Assembly: GCA_009774625.1 (NCBI GenBank)
Contig: VSOB01000014.1
Coordinates: 1-56,035 of the forward strand
Length of the DNA stretch: 56,035 nucleotides
Direction: 5' to 3'
Origin: Lachnospiraceae bacterium
GTDB taxonomy: Bacteria > Bacillota > Clostridia > Lachnospirales > Lachnospiraceae
Below the pieces are notes generated by a model. That model saw only the letters and a program-made list of their open reading frames with translations, did no database searches and had not been told where the DNA came from. The position numbers and the translations under genes were made by a program. Shown one piece after another: positions 9,449-17,931 of the stretch; position 1 is the stretch's first letter; each line of letters starts with the position of its first letter.

Positions 9449-9687
9449 TATTTTTTTACCTCCTTCTTTAACCATTCATCGATAAGGTGCTGCATCTCTG
9501 AGATGGAATATGATCCATTTTCCTTACCGATAGTTGCTCCGATAAAAGTGCTGGATGTTACATGAAACAGCCTCATGCAATTTTCTTTCAGCACCTCATA
9601 CGGAAATTTTCTTTCATCAGAAGTTTTTGCGGGCTCTTCTGTCGCCCGGTCTGCCACATTTTCCTCCGTATTCCTTGTTTTGGCCAC
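9448..9687 (-). CDS. Small phage protein upstream of sheath, unknown function
   Basis: A 79-residue protein of unknown function. It starts at GTG 9687 with AGGAGG six bases upstream and ends in a TAATG overlap with the sheath start, so it is surely translated with it. The N-terminal third is polar and acidic (NTEENVADRATEEPAK), the rest looks helical with VLKENCMRLFHVTSSTFIGA. A short gene before the sheath is usual in PBSX-type tail modules, and these are generally unannotated. I do not assign a role. Confidence 0.65.
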   Translation of the reverse strand: MAKTRNTEENVADRATEEPAKTSDERKFPYEVLKENCMRLFHVTSSTFIGATIGKENGSYSISEMQHLIDEWLKKEVKK

Positions 9688-9688
9688 G

Positions 9689-10144
9689 TCAATCCTCCTT
9701 CCCTACCGGCAATCCATTCATAAAGATATCTCTGGCGAGAGTAACTTCCTTTGCATCATATCGTGTATGCCGGTTCCACGATAATTCCATTTGATAAACA
9801 CCATTCTCTACCTTTTTCAGTTTCGGCATGTTTACCCGGAAACTCCTGCCAGTCTTCTTTCCGGTTTCATCTACCAGCGGCACTTTTCTCCGCTTCCCCA
9901 TGATTGCCTGCAATACCTTTTCACCCATTTCATAAGCTGCCATTGTGGAATGATCTATGAATTTGATATACATGGCAAACTCGGTCATATAAGCGTTTAC
10001 CGAAAAACCTGATGCCGCCGGCGTTGGCGTAGGATAAAACACGCAAGGAATTACCATATCCAGCGGCACCTCTTCAAAATATGCCTGTGCCGCAATAATC
10101 CCGGCCACGAAATAGTAAATTGCCGCAATCTCATATTCCAACAT
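9689..10144 (-). CDS. Probable tail terminator / XkdJ-position protein
   Basis: A 151-residue protein occupying the XkdJ/tail terminator slot between the gp10-like neck protein and the sheath. It begins with a short hydrophobic helix (YYFVAGIIAAQAYFEE) and has a beta-rich core with FAMYIKFIDHSTMAAYEMGEKVLQ. Tail terminator proteins cap the finished tail and join it to the head. The assignment rests on gene order and size and is moderate. No diagnostic residue is known to me. Confidence 0.55.
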   Translation of the reverse strand: MLEYEIAAIYYFVAGIIAAQAYFEEVPLDMVIPCVFYPTPTPAASGFSVNAYMTEFAMYIKFIDHSTMAAYEMGEKVLQAIMGKRRKVPLVDETGKKTGRSFRVNMPKLKKVENGVYQMELSWNRHTRYDAKEVTLARDIFMNGLPVGKED

Positions 10145-10160
10145 GTCCTTACCTCACAGA

Positions 10161-10691
10161 CTACAAAAAGTCCGAAAAAAATTGTCCTAACCACTGTTCT
10201 ATTTTCCGTTCCATGAACTGCGGGGCCATCCTCTCCATGAGCCTTATGGCATCGTCAAAGTAATGACTACCCTCTATCCATTTCTGTTTTAACAGCATTC
10301 CTGTTTTAGCTCCGGGCTGATATATAAATCTCTCTCCCTGCCACTCCCCGGGCACCCACCGCATATCAACACCTCTCGGATTCAGCCAGTGCCCGTCATT
10401 CACAAAAGACGCATACTCCACATTGGTGCCTACTTCTATCTGCAGACCGCCTTCCTGGGCAATAAAAACATTTCCCTCGCCGCTTTTCTGAAAGCTGTTC
10501 AAAAGCAGCCGGGTGTCTACCGAACCGGCCTGTATGATAAAATCCTGCACATAGGAAAGGAACTCAACCGCAATAGCATCCAGAAATCGGGAGAGCTCCT
10601 TTTCAAATTCTTTGCCACGCCCGGCCTGATTCAGCCTTTCTATAAACCGCCTCAGCTCCGTAGTGTCTATGCTCACATACCTTCCTGCCAC
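10161..10691 (-). CDS. HK97 gp10-like neck protein (XkdI-like)
   Basis: A 176-residue protein of the HK97 gp10 family, a head-to-tail joining component. Visible landmarks: an N-terminal helix (LRRFIERLNQAGRGKEFEKELSRFL in outline), the VGTNVEYASFVNDGHW motif near residue 90, which is the family signature (V-x-YA-x-x-x-E/N-x-G), and a C-terminal helix. The start is GTG 10691, one base overlapping the TAG of the gene before. It lies between the head closure and tail terminator genes, as expected. Confidence 0.85.
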   Translation of the reverse strand: MAGRYVSIDTTELRRFIERLNQAGRGKEFEKELSRFLDAIAVEFLSYVQDFIIQAGSVDTRLLLNSFQKSGEGNVFIAQEGGLQIEVGTNVEYASFVNDGHWLNPRGVDMRWVPGEWQGERFIYQPGAKTGMLLKQKWIEGSHYFDDAIRLMERMAPQFMERKIEQWLGQFFSDFL

Positions 10692-11053
10692 TAAATCGCC
10701 CCCTTGACTTTCCCTTTCCGTTGGATCTGCACAATTATGTGATGATCCCGGATATTTCGCGGAACTTCCGCATAGTAGGAAATCCCGCTGCCAAGGTCAA
10801 CGATTTTGTCATTTACCCGGACGTCTGTTCCGTAAGGCAGATTCAGCTTTCCAACCACGACATATTCATTGGCATCCTCCGTCTGCTCTAAGGTCCCCGT
10901 ATCCGAAACATTGAAATGGCATGGGATGGCAGCCTCGTCCGGCTCCACCGGATAAGAAAAACTATCCCCGTTTATTCCATACCCCAGGCTTTTGCTGTCC
11001 TTTTTCATATGGTATATTGCACACTTGTGATCCAGCAAATTTTCAAACGACAT
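10691..11053 (-). CDS. Head closure protein (XkdH-like)
   Basis: A 120-residue mostly beta protein in the head closure slot (compare XkdH/YqbH, SPP1 gp16). The sequence has VPRNIRDHHIIVQIQRKGK at its end and VGKLNLPYGTDVRVNDKIVDLG in the middle, the pattern of a small beta-barrel stopper. It would plug the connector after DNA packaging until tail attachment. One-base overlap with the gp10-like gene downstream. Function is inferred from position and size plus resemblance. Confidence 0.65.
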   Translation of the reverse strand: MSFENLLDHKCAIYHMKKDSKSLGYGINGDSFSYPVEPDEAAIPCHFNVSDTGTLEQTEDANEYVVVGKLNLPYGTDVRVNDKIVDLGSGISYYAEVPRNIRDHHIIVQIQRKGKVKGAI

Positions 11054-11063
11054 CCGGCACCTC

Positions 11064-11456
11064 CTACAGTTTCCGCAGTTTCATAACCACTTTACCATGA
11101 TCTTCCGGCAGAACATATTCCTCCAGCATTGCGCCAAGCCCCAGGCTGTCTGCAATGTCCGCTCCCACATCAACGGTATATGAATAATCGTCAAATGTCT
11201 CTGAACTCAGTGCTCCCTCTCTCTGCACTATCGCCTGCTTCGCATAGGCCTCTGCAAGAAGGATGACTGCCATCGTCACATCCGATGGCAGCCCGCTCTC
11301 ATATTCCTTTGAATCAAAATTGTTGTGCGTATGGAAGATTACATATTTTTCTGCCCTGGCTATATCATAAGCGAGCTGGGTGTCAGTTCTGGCCTCGACC
11401 TTTGGAGATGACGTGTAATCCCGAATCTGTTTGGGTTCTATCCAAGGTCTTTTCAT
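11064..11456 (-). CDS. Head-tail adaptor, DUF3199 / YqbG-like
   Basis: A 130-residue mainly helical protein resembling DUF3199 (YqbG) and the wider gp6-type connector adaptors that dock under the portal ring. It contains the run of helices expected (DTQLAYDIARAEKYVIFH; VILLAEAYAKQAIVQ). The gene follows the capsid and YqbF-like genes and precedes the head closure gene, the usual adaptor position. No enzymatic motif is present. Confidence 0.75.
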   Translation of the reverse strand: MKRPWIEPKQIRDYTSSPKVEARTDTQLAYDIARAEKYVIFHTHNNFDSKEYESGLPSDVTMAVILLAEAYAKQAIVQREGALSSETFDDYSYTVDVGADIADSLGLGAMLEEYVLPEDHGKVVMKLRKL

Positions 11457-11464
11457 GATCCCCC

Positions 11465-11800
11465 CTATTCTTCCGAAGCCAGCCGCGCAAAAGCATTTAT
11501 GTCCATTCCGCTCTGAATCCGCTGGATCCGCTCTTCATTGTTCTTGCAGTCCGAAACATCGATACCCTGAGCCTCTGCAAATGCAATCAGCTCATCTTTC
11601 TTCATCGAAGTTATATTGGCAGATTTACCATCCGGAGCCACAGGTTCAGGATCTATGGGCGCCGTATCTACAGCCTCAAATCGGCCGGTTTTCATAAGCT
11701 TTTCAGCAACATCATCCTCGACATCCACAACTTTTCCTTTCCTGCATGAAATGCCTTTGGCGACATAGGAAAGCCCTGTCTTCAAACATACTTTTCTCAT
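11465..11800 (-). CDS. YqbF-like small protein with SAP/HeH-like helical end
   Basis: A 111-residue protein in the slot just after the major capsid gene. The N-terminal half resembles YqbF (KVVDVEDDVAEKLMKTGRFE). The C-terminal half has a helix-extended-loop-helix look (MKKDELIAFAEAQGIDVS), like the HeH/SAP or Rho N-terminal domains that bind nucleic acid or support packing. A role as a head-associated or adaptor protein is possible. I cannot say more from sequence. Confidence 0.6.
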   Translation of the reverse strand: MRKVCLKTGLSYVAKGISCRKGKVVDVEDDVAEKLMKTGRFEAVDTAPIDPEPVAPDGKSANITSMKKDELIAFAEAQGIDVSDCKNNEERIQRIQSGMDINAFARLASEE

Positions 11801-11813
11801 AGCGCCACCTCCG

Positions 11814-12878
11814 TTATGAAAGATCCGTAAGAAGCGCCGGAAGGTTTGTGATCATTGCCGTGGCCTCGATCTCCTCAATGATCGCATCGAAGTCAAAGTG
11901 GATCACATAAAATTTCTTATCCTTCCGGATTGCCTCTACAGAAGTTTCATCTTTCCGAATCTTCATCGTGTAGGTGTTAACCTGGACAAAATTCTTCGGA
12001 TTGGAAAGAATGACGGTATCATCCGGCATCATAGGAACGCCCATAGAAGGAATTCCCACAGGGCTTTTATATAAGCTCTCAGGGACGGCGCCTCCGGCAT
12101 TGATAACCTTATTGAGCAAGAACAGCTCCCACTGCTGCGCCCTGGTCGGACTCATCATCCAGCGAAGCGTTCCGTCATTGAATCTGGTGGGCATAGAGGC
12201 TACTGCCCTATAGAACATTTCAAGTTCCATTTCTTTTGCTCCGGAGGCATCAATGATGTGGCTGCCGCCAAGAATCTTGATGACACCGTCATTCTGGCCA
12301 AGAAATACCTTGTCTGCAGCATCTCCGATCCGCTCAGCCTCTGCCGCATTCCATGCTCCCGCAGCATGGTTTACCCGAAAGCGGTATAAGCCACCGGCCT
12401 CTGTTACGCAGTCACCCGCCTTGTAAGCCGTACTGGCGGAAAAGGCTTCGGTCGCAGTTGCGTTTTCCTCTCCATTGAGCAGAAGATCTTCCGAATCGAC
12501 ACCGACCTGCTTCGTCATGAGATTGGTTACGACATCATCCATATTTTCGCCCTCGATATTCTGCCGGAGCGTTTCATTGGTGATATCCCAGTCAAGTCTT
12601 GTCGCTTCGCAGGCATATTTGACTACCCCGAATGTGGGGCTTGCGGTTACGCCGTCAAATGTATTCTCTGCCTTCGGGCGGAGCAGTCTGTGACCGATAC
12701 CGATCTTGTCAATCTCGCCTGATTTTTCCGTCCGTGTCACATGCCGGATAGCCTGCTGGAAAGGCGTGGCCTCAAAGGTCTGCACTAAAAACTTCTTAGC
12801 CTGATACGGGGTAAGCAGGCCGTGTGAGACCGAATCAGTTGTTATTGTATTTTTGATGATCTGTGCATTAGTTGGCAT
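11814..12878 (-). CDS. Major capsid protein with inserted carbohydrate-binding-like module
   Basis: A 354-residue protein in the capsid position, with an N-terminal arm (LLTPYQAKKFLVQTFEATPF) and a C-terminal core (MMPDDTVILSNPKNFVQV) like HK97-fold major capsid proteins of PBSX-like phages. At about residues 148-187 there is an extra segment, AYKAGDCVTEAGGLYRF followed by GAW, the aromatic Y-GD-V-G-LY-GAW pattern of family 5/12 carbohydrate-binding modules. It interrupts the capsid fold between a helix ending SEDLLLNGEE and the loop VFLGQNDGVIK. Insertions at such a place would project from the capsid surface. Capsid call is strong. The module is a pattern match by eye. Confidence 0.88.
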   Translation of the reverse strand: MPTNAQIIKNTITTDSVSHGLLTPYQAKKFLVQTFEATPFQQAIRHVTRTEKSGEIDKIGIGHRLLRPKAENTFDGVTASPTFGVVKYACEATRLDWDITNETLRQNIEGENMDDVVTNLMTKQVGVDSEDLLLNGEENATATEAFSASTAYKAGDCVTEAGGLYRFRVNHAAGAWNAAEAERIGDAADKVFLGQNDGVIKILGGSHIIDASGAKEMELEMFYRAVASMPTRFNDGTLRWMMSPTRAQQWELFLLNKVINAGGAVPESLYKSPVGIPSMGVPMMPDDTVILSNPKNFVQVNTYTMKIRKDETSVEAIRKDKKFYVIHFDFDAIIEEIEATAMITNLPALLTDLS

Positions 12879-12898
12879 AATGTTCTCTCCTCCTTTTC

Positions 12899-14206
12899 TT
12901 AGACAATGCCGTGCAGGTAGTGCTGCTCCTGCTTTTCAACGGCTCCCGCTGCGTCATTGAGATTGCCGGGGATCGCCCTGCTTTTCATCACAGGCTCCAG
13001 CGCTTTCATCACAGGCTCCATGGCCTTCTTGATCTCTTCCCCTACCATCTTTGCTACTGCATCAGCCGACATATCTCCGGCGGGTGCCACGCTTCCAGAT
13101 GCCGGAGGTTCGCTTCCGCCCTCCCCCTCCCCCTTAGTTACCGTGGCGATTGCTTTCAGCTGCTCCACAACGGGATCCATGGCCTTTTTCACTTCTTCAG
13201 CCACCACTACCTTTACTTCTTCACTTGTCATGTCAACATCCTCCTTCTGAACATTATTTGTTTCCGCCGGTTCCTCCTGGAAATCTGCCAGAAATGAACC
13301 GAGCGTATCATAAATGCCTTTGATGGCACTTAGATTCTTTGCGCTGAGACTCTTACCCTCTTTATGGATGGGGGACGGAGCCGCCTTTGCGGCCTTTTCC
13401 AATGACTTCACGATACTTCCATCCGAAGTAAGAAGCTGCGTAACGATATCATTGAAATCTTCCAGTGCCTCCCGGATGGTGCTTTCATCGGAGTTATAAC
13501 CCCATTCCCACATGCCTGTGTCCGGATTATAAAAATTCCCTTCCAGCGTGCTTCTGAGCGCATACCATGCAGAATAAAAATTATCCTCTTTTACTCTGCG
13601 CTGGAAATTCGCTTTTACAGCGCCCTTCTCCACCACATCAAATCCCATTGCTTTAGCCAGGCGCCGGAGCAATCCTTTGGGTTCATCCCTTTTTTCAACG
13701 GGAAGCTCTACATCTTCTTCGGAATACACGCCCATTCCTCCCATGGAAAATCCTGTGATATCCCCTTTCTGTATAGCTTCCCACACATCGGTATCACTGA
13801 TCTCCATAGTCATGATCCATGTACCCTTTTTGATGGCCTCGCCTTCGATCTCCATGTCGCACTTCGCAACATAAGATTCCACCACAGCGGCACCATCGCA
13901 TTTTTCAAAACAGTGCTGCAGATCCACCTGGTTTCCATTCTTGGCAAACCAATAGGCAGCTTTTGTAATTTCTTCTTCCGTCATGTAATTGCCCTGGGTA
14001 TCTTCCACCATAGGCTCATATACGATTCCGGTTACAAAATGGCTGTCTGCATCAGCCTTCAGGATCCGTCCAAATGTAGCGAAATTTGCGGCTCCATTCT
14101 CGGATTTGGTAATCAGGAACTGCTTTTTATTCGCAGCCTTATTTACCAGAGACACAAAACTTATCTTTGCGTCTGTAATTGCGTATGCTTTCGCAATCCG
14201 CGGCAT
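12899..14206 (-). CDS. XkdF-type prohead protease fused to scaffold
   Basis: A 435-residue protein with an XkdF-like prohead protease domain (about residues 1-180) and a long charged, coiled-coil C-terminal part (about 320-420, KAMDPVVEQLKAIA and KAMEPVMKAL repeats) that looks like a built-in scaffold. Candidate catalytic residues are His98 in VDLQHCFEK and Ser154 in TGFSMGG, in the order used by phage assembly proteases. The protease would mature the capsid and destroy the scaffold. It precedes the capsid gene directly. The family call is good. The catalytic residues are inferred. Confidence 0.82.
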   Translation of the reverse strand: MPRIAKAYAITDAKISFVSLVNKAANKKQFLITKSENGAANFATFGRILKADADSHFVTGIVYEPMVEDTQGNYMTEEEITKAAYWFAKNGNQVDLQHCFEKCDGAAVVESYVAKCDMEIEGEAIKKGTWIMTMEISDTDVWEAIQKGDITGFSMGGMGVYSEEDVELPVEKRDEPKGLLRRLAKAMGFDVVEKGAVKANFQRRVKEDNFYSAWYALRSTLEGNFYNPDTGMWEWGYNSDESTIREALEDFNDIVTQLLTSDGSIVKSLEKAAKAAPSPIHKEGKSLSAKNLSAIKGIYDTLGSFLADFQEEPAETNNVQKEDVDMTSEEVKVVVAEEVKKAMDPVVEQLKAIATVTKGEGEGGSEPPASGSVAPAGDMSADAVAKMVGEEIKKAMEPVMKALEPVMKSRAIPGNLNDAAGAVEKQEQHYLHGIV

Positions 14207-14287
14207 AATCTCATACCTCCTTCCACTCGGTTATCATTGATCTAATACACAAAACTCCGGCGCCCCCTCCTTTCTTAAAAGCGCAAC

Positions 14288-14311
14288 AAAAAAGACACCC
14301 TTTCGGATGTC
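14288..14311 (-). terminator. Terminator after putative immunity gene
   Basis: On the minus strand GACATCC pairs with GGGTGTC around a GAAA tetraloop (14311-14294), followed by six T (14293-14288). This is a textbook intrinsic terminator. It separates the minor-head/immunity genes from the protease and capsid genes, so read-through or a separate promoter must feed the downstream late genes. Confidence 0.75.
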
Positions 14312-14326
14312 TCCTTTCAGAATCCC

Positions 14327-14584
14327 TTATGCAATTTTATCTTCAAGCTCTCCGAGCGCATTATAAACATCATCTGTCATAAATTTTCGGTAAATGCTCT
14401 CAAAGCACCCTGAAACTACTTTAAGATCCCCCGGTTCCATTTTATCCAGATAGGACAGTATTGCGTCCGCATCTTCTCCAAACGCTTCCATAAGCGGATT
14501 GATAAGATGCTTCCCTATGTCCATGCCCTGGGTATCTGTTTCCTTCCACCACTTAACCAGGCTCTCTATTCTGTTTTCATCCAT
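14327..14584 (-). CDS. Putative immunity protein for the EndoU-tailed minor head protein
   Basis: An 85-residue acidic, helical protein of no recognised family. I chose ATG 14584, which has GAGAGGTGG about ten bases upstream. The start sits right at the stop of the minor head gene. Because that gene ends in an EndoU-like toxin domain, a small acidic gene immediately downstream is where cognate immunity genes of MuF polymorphic toxins are found. Sequence shows no signal peptide or membrane segment, so it would act in the cytoplasm. The immunity role is inference from context. A plain structural role is the alternative. Confidence 0.55.
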   Translation of the reverse strand: MDENRIESLVKWWKETDTQGMDIGKHLINPLMEAFGEDADAILSYLDKMEPGDLKVVSGCFESIYRKFMTDDVYNALGELEDKIA

Positions 14585-14585
14585 A

Positions 14586-16232
14586 TCAATCACCCACCTC
14601 TCTTTGCGCCGCATCCGGAAAGACCGTATCTATATTGTGCCCCGCATCCTCGAATATACCTACCGTTACGCCGTCGAACTTTTGGAATTTTCGATATCCA
14701 ATGATATCTCCAGCATCATTCCGAATTTCTTCCGTGATCGCCGGCCGATTTGCGGTGTACGTCCCTGCCACGGTAATCTTTTCCGTATCCCAGCTTTCTG
14801 GAAACCAGGATTGCCCTGACTGTCCCAGCCTTTTCTCCGGTGCCGTATGGTTTTCCACCCCGCCTATACGGACACCATTGTCATATGCCATTTCAATGTT
14901 GTATACAATCCCTCGGTTTGAAAGCTCGTTGAGATTTGCCTGCGAGTGCCCACCACCCGTCATGTTGCCGCCATTTCGCCCGCCGGCCGGTTTCTTTGGA
15001 TTCGCAAGGTTGGAGAAATCTCCCACCGTTGAATGCCTTGCGGCTGAGCTTCCTACAGTTAATATACCATCTTCCCGCAATTCCTGCAATGTGGATTTTT
15101 TAATCTTTCTCAACATTTCATCACTGTCGATCAGCCCGGCGTCATAAAGGGCCATTTTTGCCTTTCCGAGATATTTGATCTGTTTTTCTCTCGGCTTTTC
15201 CTTAAAGCTTTCAAGCGCAGAATAGGGTGTTATCCCGGCCTTTGCCTTATTCTGTTCATCCAGTTCCTTTTTCCATGCGCCATCATCCTCCTCAATATAT
15301 TTTTGCTGAAGCTGTCGCCGCTCCTCCAGGCTCATTCCGAGAGCATCATCTGCCGCAACTCCCCTGTGGATACAATGGCAATTCACAGTTTCGCTGGCAG
15401 GGAGGATTGGATCTCTGGGATACATGGGATGATAGACAACACCATCTCTCCCCTGTAATTCAAACGGTTTATCCTTTGGAACAATCTGGCCGTCCATATC
15501 TACATGATTTGGGCGAGGCTTATTTTTATGTGCCCCGGTATGCCGCCATTCCTTCCGATCCGTAGATGGACTTTGCTGAATCGCCTCTTCTCTGGCAACC
15601 GAATGTGCCCGCAGCACTTCGGTAACAGCTACCCGCCGTGCCTGGTAATGTTCATTCCGCCAGCCTCCATCCATTATTTTCCGCGTAAGTGTCTCAATGC
15701 TTTCTCCCTGATCTATAGTTCTCTGGATAATATCCGTTATCTGTTGATGGGTATTTATTTTCATCAGCTGTCCCAGCCGTTGGCTCCATGAGGCAATCCA
15801 GCTTTTTGTTCTCTGCCGGATGACATCAACAACCAGGTCTCCGTCTGTTTCCTGCATATAAACCGTTGCCAGCTTAGGAACCTCTGTTTGGAACATATCT
15901 GCAGCGGCTTCCTGAACCTGCTCCGCAATATCATCTCCGTCAAGCATTTCAGATACTTTTTTCTGCGCCGCAGCCCATCCGGAATCCTGTTCCGCCGCCA
16001 GTGCTTCCACAAGATCATCTGTCTGGTTCTGAAGCGTTTCCGCTATCTCTTCCTGCATGGCATTGATTACCTCGACTGAATCTTCTGCATCAGCATACCC
16101 TTCATCAGCCAGCACATCCGACAATTCATCATCAGCTTTTGCAAGATACTTGTCTATGGCCTCTATGATTCCATCGGCATTTGATATGAGAGCTTTTGCA
16201 ATCGCCTGGTTATATTTTAACTGCCTCGGCAT
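14586..16232 (-). CDS. MuF-type minor head protein with C-terminal EndoU-like toxin domain
   Basis: About 548 residues. The middle (roughly residues 150-300) is an SPP1 gp7/Mu gpF minor head domain, with AVTEVLRAHSVAREEA and the closing NCHC motif. The C-terminal ~130 residues form a different domain: GGGHS (His near 429), NGVRIGGVENH (His near 462), QSWFPESWDTEKI, DGVTVGI and NIDTVFP, which fits the bacterial EndoU ribonuclease pattern (two histidines, then the FP-x-x-W and T-x-FP elements). MuF proteins with C-terminal toxins are a known prophage class. The ATG at 16232 has AGAGGGTGA upstream and is preferred over GTG 16241. It is followed by a small putative immunity gene and a terminator. 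Confidence 0.8.
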   Translation of the reverse strand: MPRQLKYNQAIAKALISNADGIIEAIDKYLAKADDELSDVLADEGYADAEDSVEVINAMQEEIAETLQNQTDDLVEALAAEQDSGWAAAQKKVSEMLDGDDIAEQVQEAAADMFQTEVPKLATVYMQETDGDLVVDVIRQRTKSWIASWSQRLGQLMKINTHQQITDIIQRTIDQGESIETLTRKIMDGGWRNEHYQARRVAVTEVLRAHSVAREEAIQQSPSTDRKEWRHTGAHKNKPRPNHVDMDGQIVPKDKPFELQGRDGVVYHPMYPRDPILPASETVNCHCIHRGVAADDALGMSLEERRQLQQKYIEEDDGAWKKELDEQNKAKAGITPYSALESFKEKPREKQIKYLGKAKMALYDAGLIDSDEMLRKIKKSTLQELREDGILTVGSSAARHSTVGDFSNLANPKKPAGGRNGGNMTGGGHSQANLNELSNRGIVYNIEMAYDNGVRIGGVENHTAPEKRLGQSGQSWFPESWDTEKITVAGTYTANRPAITEEIRNDAGDIIGYRKFQKFDGVTVGIFEDAGHNIDTVFPDAAQREVGD

Positions 16233-16233
16233 A

Positions 16234-17931
16234 TCACTCACCCTCTTTCTCTCGATATCCTTTCAACGCCTTCCGGATTTCCAGCATAATAGGAATGATA
16301 TCCGCGTCAAAAACAGCTGCTTTCTGGATTTGCCCGTCAAGCTGCTCGATCTCTTCATCCGTAACCACTCTTTTTTGCCTCTGAGGCTCTCTCTTTTGAC
16401 CTGTAGGCTCGTTAGTCTGCGCCGACAGGCTTCCCAACGGTTCAGCCGCTAAACCCGCCTGTTGGCTTTGTGAGAGCGTTTTTGTATAAGCAAGCGGAAT
16501 GTCTCCCCATTCCCCTTCGTAGTCCTCGCAGCCGTCTTTCCCCAGAACCTCATAAGTCAGAGCTTTGGCGGTATTGGGTGTCAGGCCGCCGGCCCGTTCC
16601 GTAATGTTCAGCATCTTCTGAATATCATCCGGATTGGTGATGTCTGGCTCATCGAATTGCGCCTCCACATGTTTGAAGCGATAACCATTCAGCAGTTTTT
16701 GATTGACTGCCCAGGCAAGGGACGTCCTTTCTGGCTGGAATACCTGTTTTTCAGTAACCTCCATTGCCGTCTGAGCCGTTGCCCTGTTAAAGTCTGTGGT
16801 ATATCCCACATACAGATCCGGGAGTAGGAAAGCCGACTGCGTTTTCTTTCTTCCGTTCTCCTGGTACTCCTGAAACAGTTCATCTTTTTGTAAGATGGCA
16901 GCAAGATCCTTGATTTCTACTTCCGGCTGTTTCTGATCCGTAAATGCGGCCGTGGTCTCCAAGGTGTCCGTCTCCAATACCAAAAAGGAGTGCTGTCCGC
17001 TTTCTCCTTCAATGCCGTCCATATACGCTTGCAGTTTGGTAAATGCCGAGTCTGTCAGCGTTCCACCCTTGACCAATATCATAAGCGGCGTATGCCTCCC
17101 ATGCCGGAAATAATTATTATTTAAAACCTCTGCCCTTCGGTTCCCGTCCACGGTAAGCACTTGCCCGATCCAGCGGACTTCTCCGTATGGCATACTTCCA
17201 ATGCGAAATTCGATAATCTCATTGGCCTGGTCATCTATGTCGATAGGAGCATCAGCCTCTCCTATGTACTCACCATTTCTCTTATCCATGATACGGGGAT
17301 CTCCAAACTCCTTGAAGTACACCGTCTTACCGCCTACATTCTGCCGGAACTTGCGAAATTTCTTTTTTCTGTTGATTGCTGTCCCCTTGTAAAAATACTC
17401 GATATCCACATATGGCCGAAGCGGATATGTCATATCAACGGACGGCGTATCGATAATGAACTGCAGCTCCACGACCTCCTGTGCCTGATTCCTGATAACC
17501 TCGCAATAGGATATTCCATACGTTTCCCGGTCACGGATAACATTTTCAAATACCTCTTTTGTCTGCATATCCATATTGAGAAGCGCTATGATCTGCTTCA
17601 GCGCATCCCATTCCGCTTTCATCTCCGGCGTTTCTGTATCATAATCTTCTGCGTATCTCACAGAAATACCAAAACCGGCAATATTGCTCTTATATGCTCT
17701 GATGCACTGCGGCAAAATCGTGGAATTATCAACCAGAATTTTCAGGCCGCGCATATCAATGGCATGTGGTATCCAGTCAGAAGCAGATATCTGTATGGAC
17801 GGATCCAGCTGTTCGCCCTTATCCGACTTCTCCACCTTCTGCTGCTTATAAAATACTGTCGGTGTATCCATGCTGGAGGATTTTATTATTTTCACATCCA
17901 CTCTTGGCGTAGGAGCTTTCTTTTCATCCAT
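16234..17931 (-). CDS. Portal protein (PBSX/XkdE-like)
   Basis: A 565-residue portal protein of the PBSX family, forming the dodecameric ring through which DNA enters and leaves the head. Landmarks: DMRGLKILVDNSTILPQCIRAY and NIAGFGISVRY in the N-terminal third, DRETYGISYCEVIRN, and the downstream GRHTPLMILVKGGTL and FNRATAQTAMEVTEKQVF regions typical of the family. The ATG overlaps the terminase stop (TGATG), and AAGGGAGG lies upstream. C-terminal ~70 residues are Gln/Glu-rich and variable. Confidence 0.93.
   Translation of the reverse strand: MDEKKAPTPRVDVKIIKSSSMDTPTVFYKQQKVEKSDKGEQLDPSIQISASDWIPHAIDMRGLKILVDNSTILPQCIRAYKSNIAGFGISVRYAEDYDTETPEMKAEWDALKQIIALLNMDMQTKEVFENVIRDRETYGISYCEVIRNQAQEVVELQFIIDTPSVDMTYPLRPYVDIEYFYKGTAINRKKKFRKFRQNVGGKTVYFKEFGDPRIMDKRNGEYIGEADAPIDIDDQANEIIEFRIGSMPYGEVRWIGQVLTVDGNRRAEVLNNNYFRHGRHTPLMILVKGGTLTDSAFTKLQAYMDGIEGESGQHSFLVLETDTLETTAAFTDQKQPEVEIKDLAAILQKDELFQEYQENGRKKTQSAFLLPDLYVGYTTDFNRATAQTAMEVTEKQVFQPERTSLAWAVNQKLLNGYRFKHVEAQFDEPDITNPDDIQKMLNITERAGGLTPNTAKALTYEVLGKDGCEDYEGEWGDIPLAYTKTLSQSQQAGLAAEPLGSLSAQTNEPTGQKREPQRQKRVVTDEEIEQLDGQIQKAAVFDADIIPIMLEIRKALKGYREKEGE

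Noticed and set aside
8408..9565. A 385-residue open frame on the plus strand
   Set aside because: Antisense shadow of the tail sheath gene, with shadow-type composition and no ribosome site.
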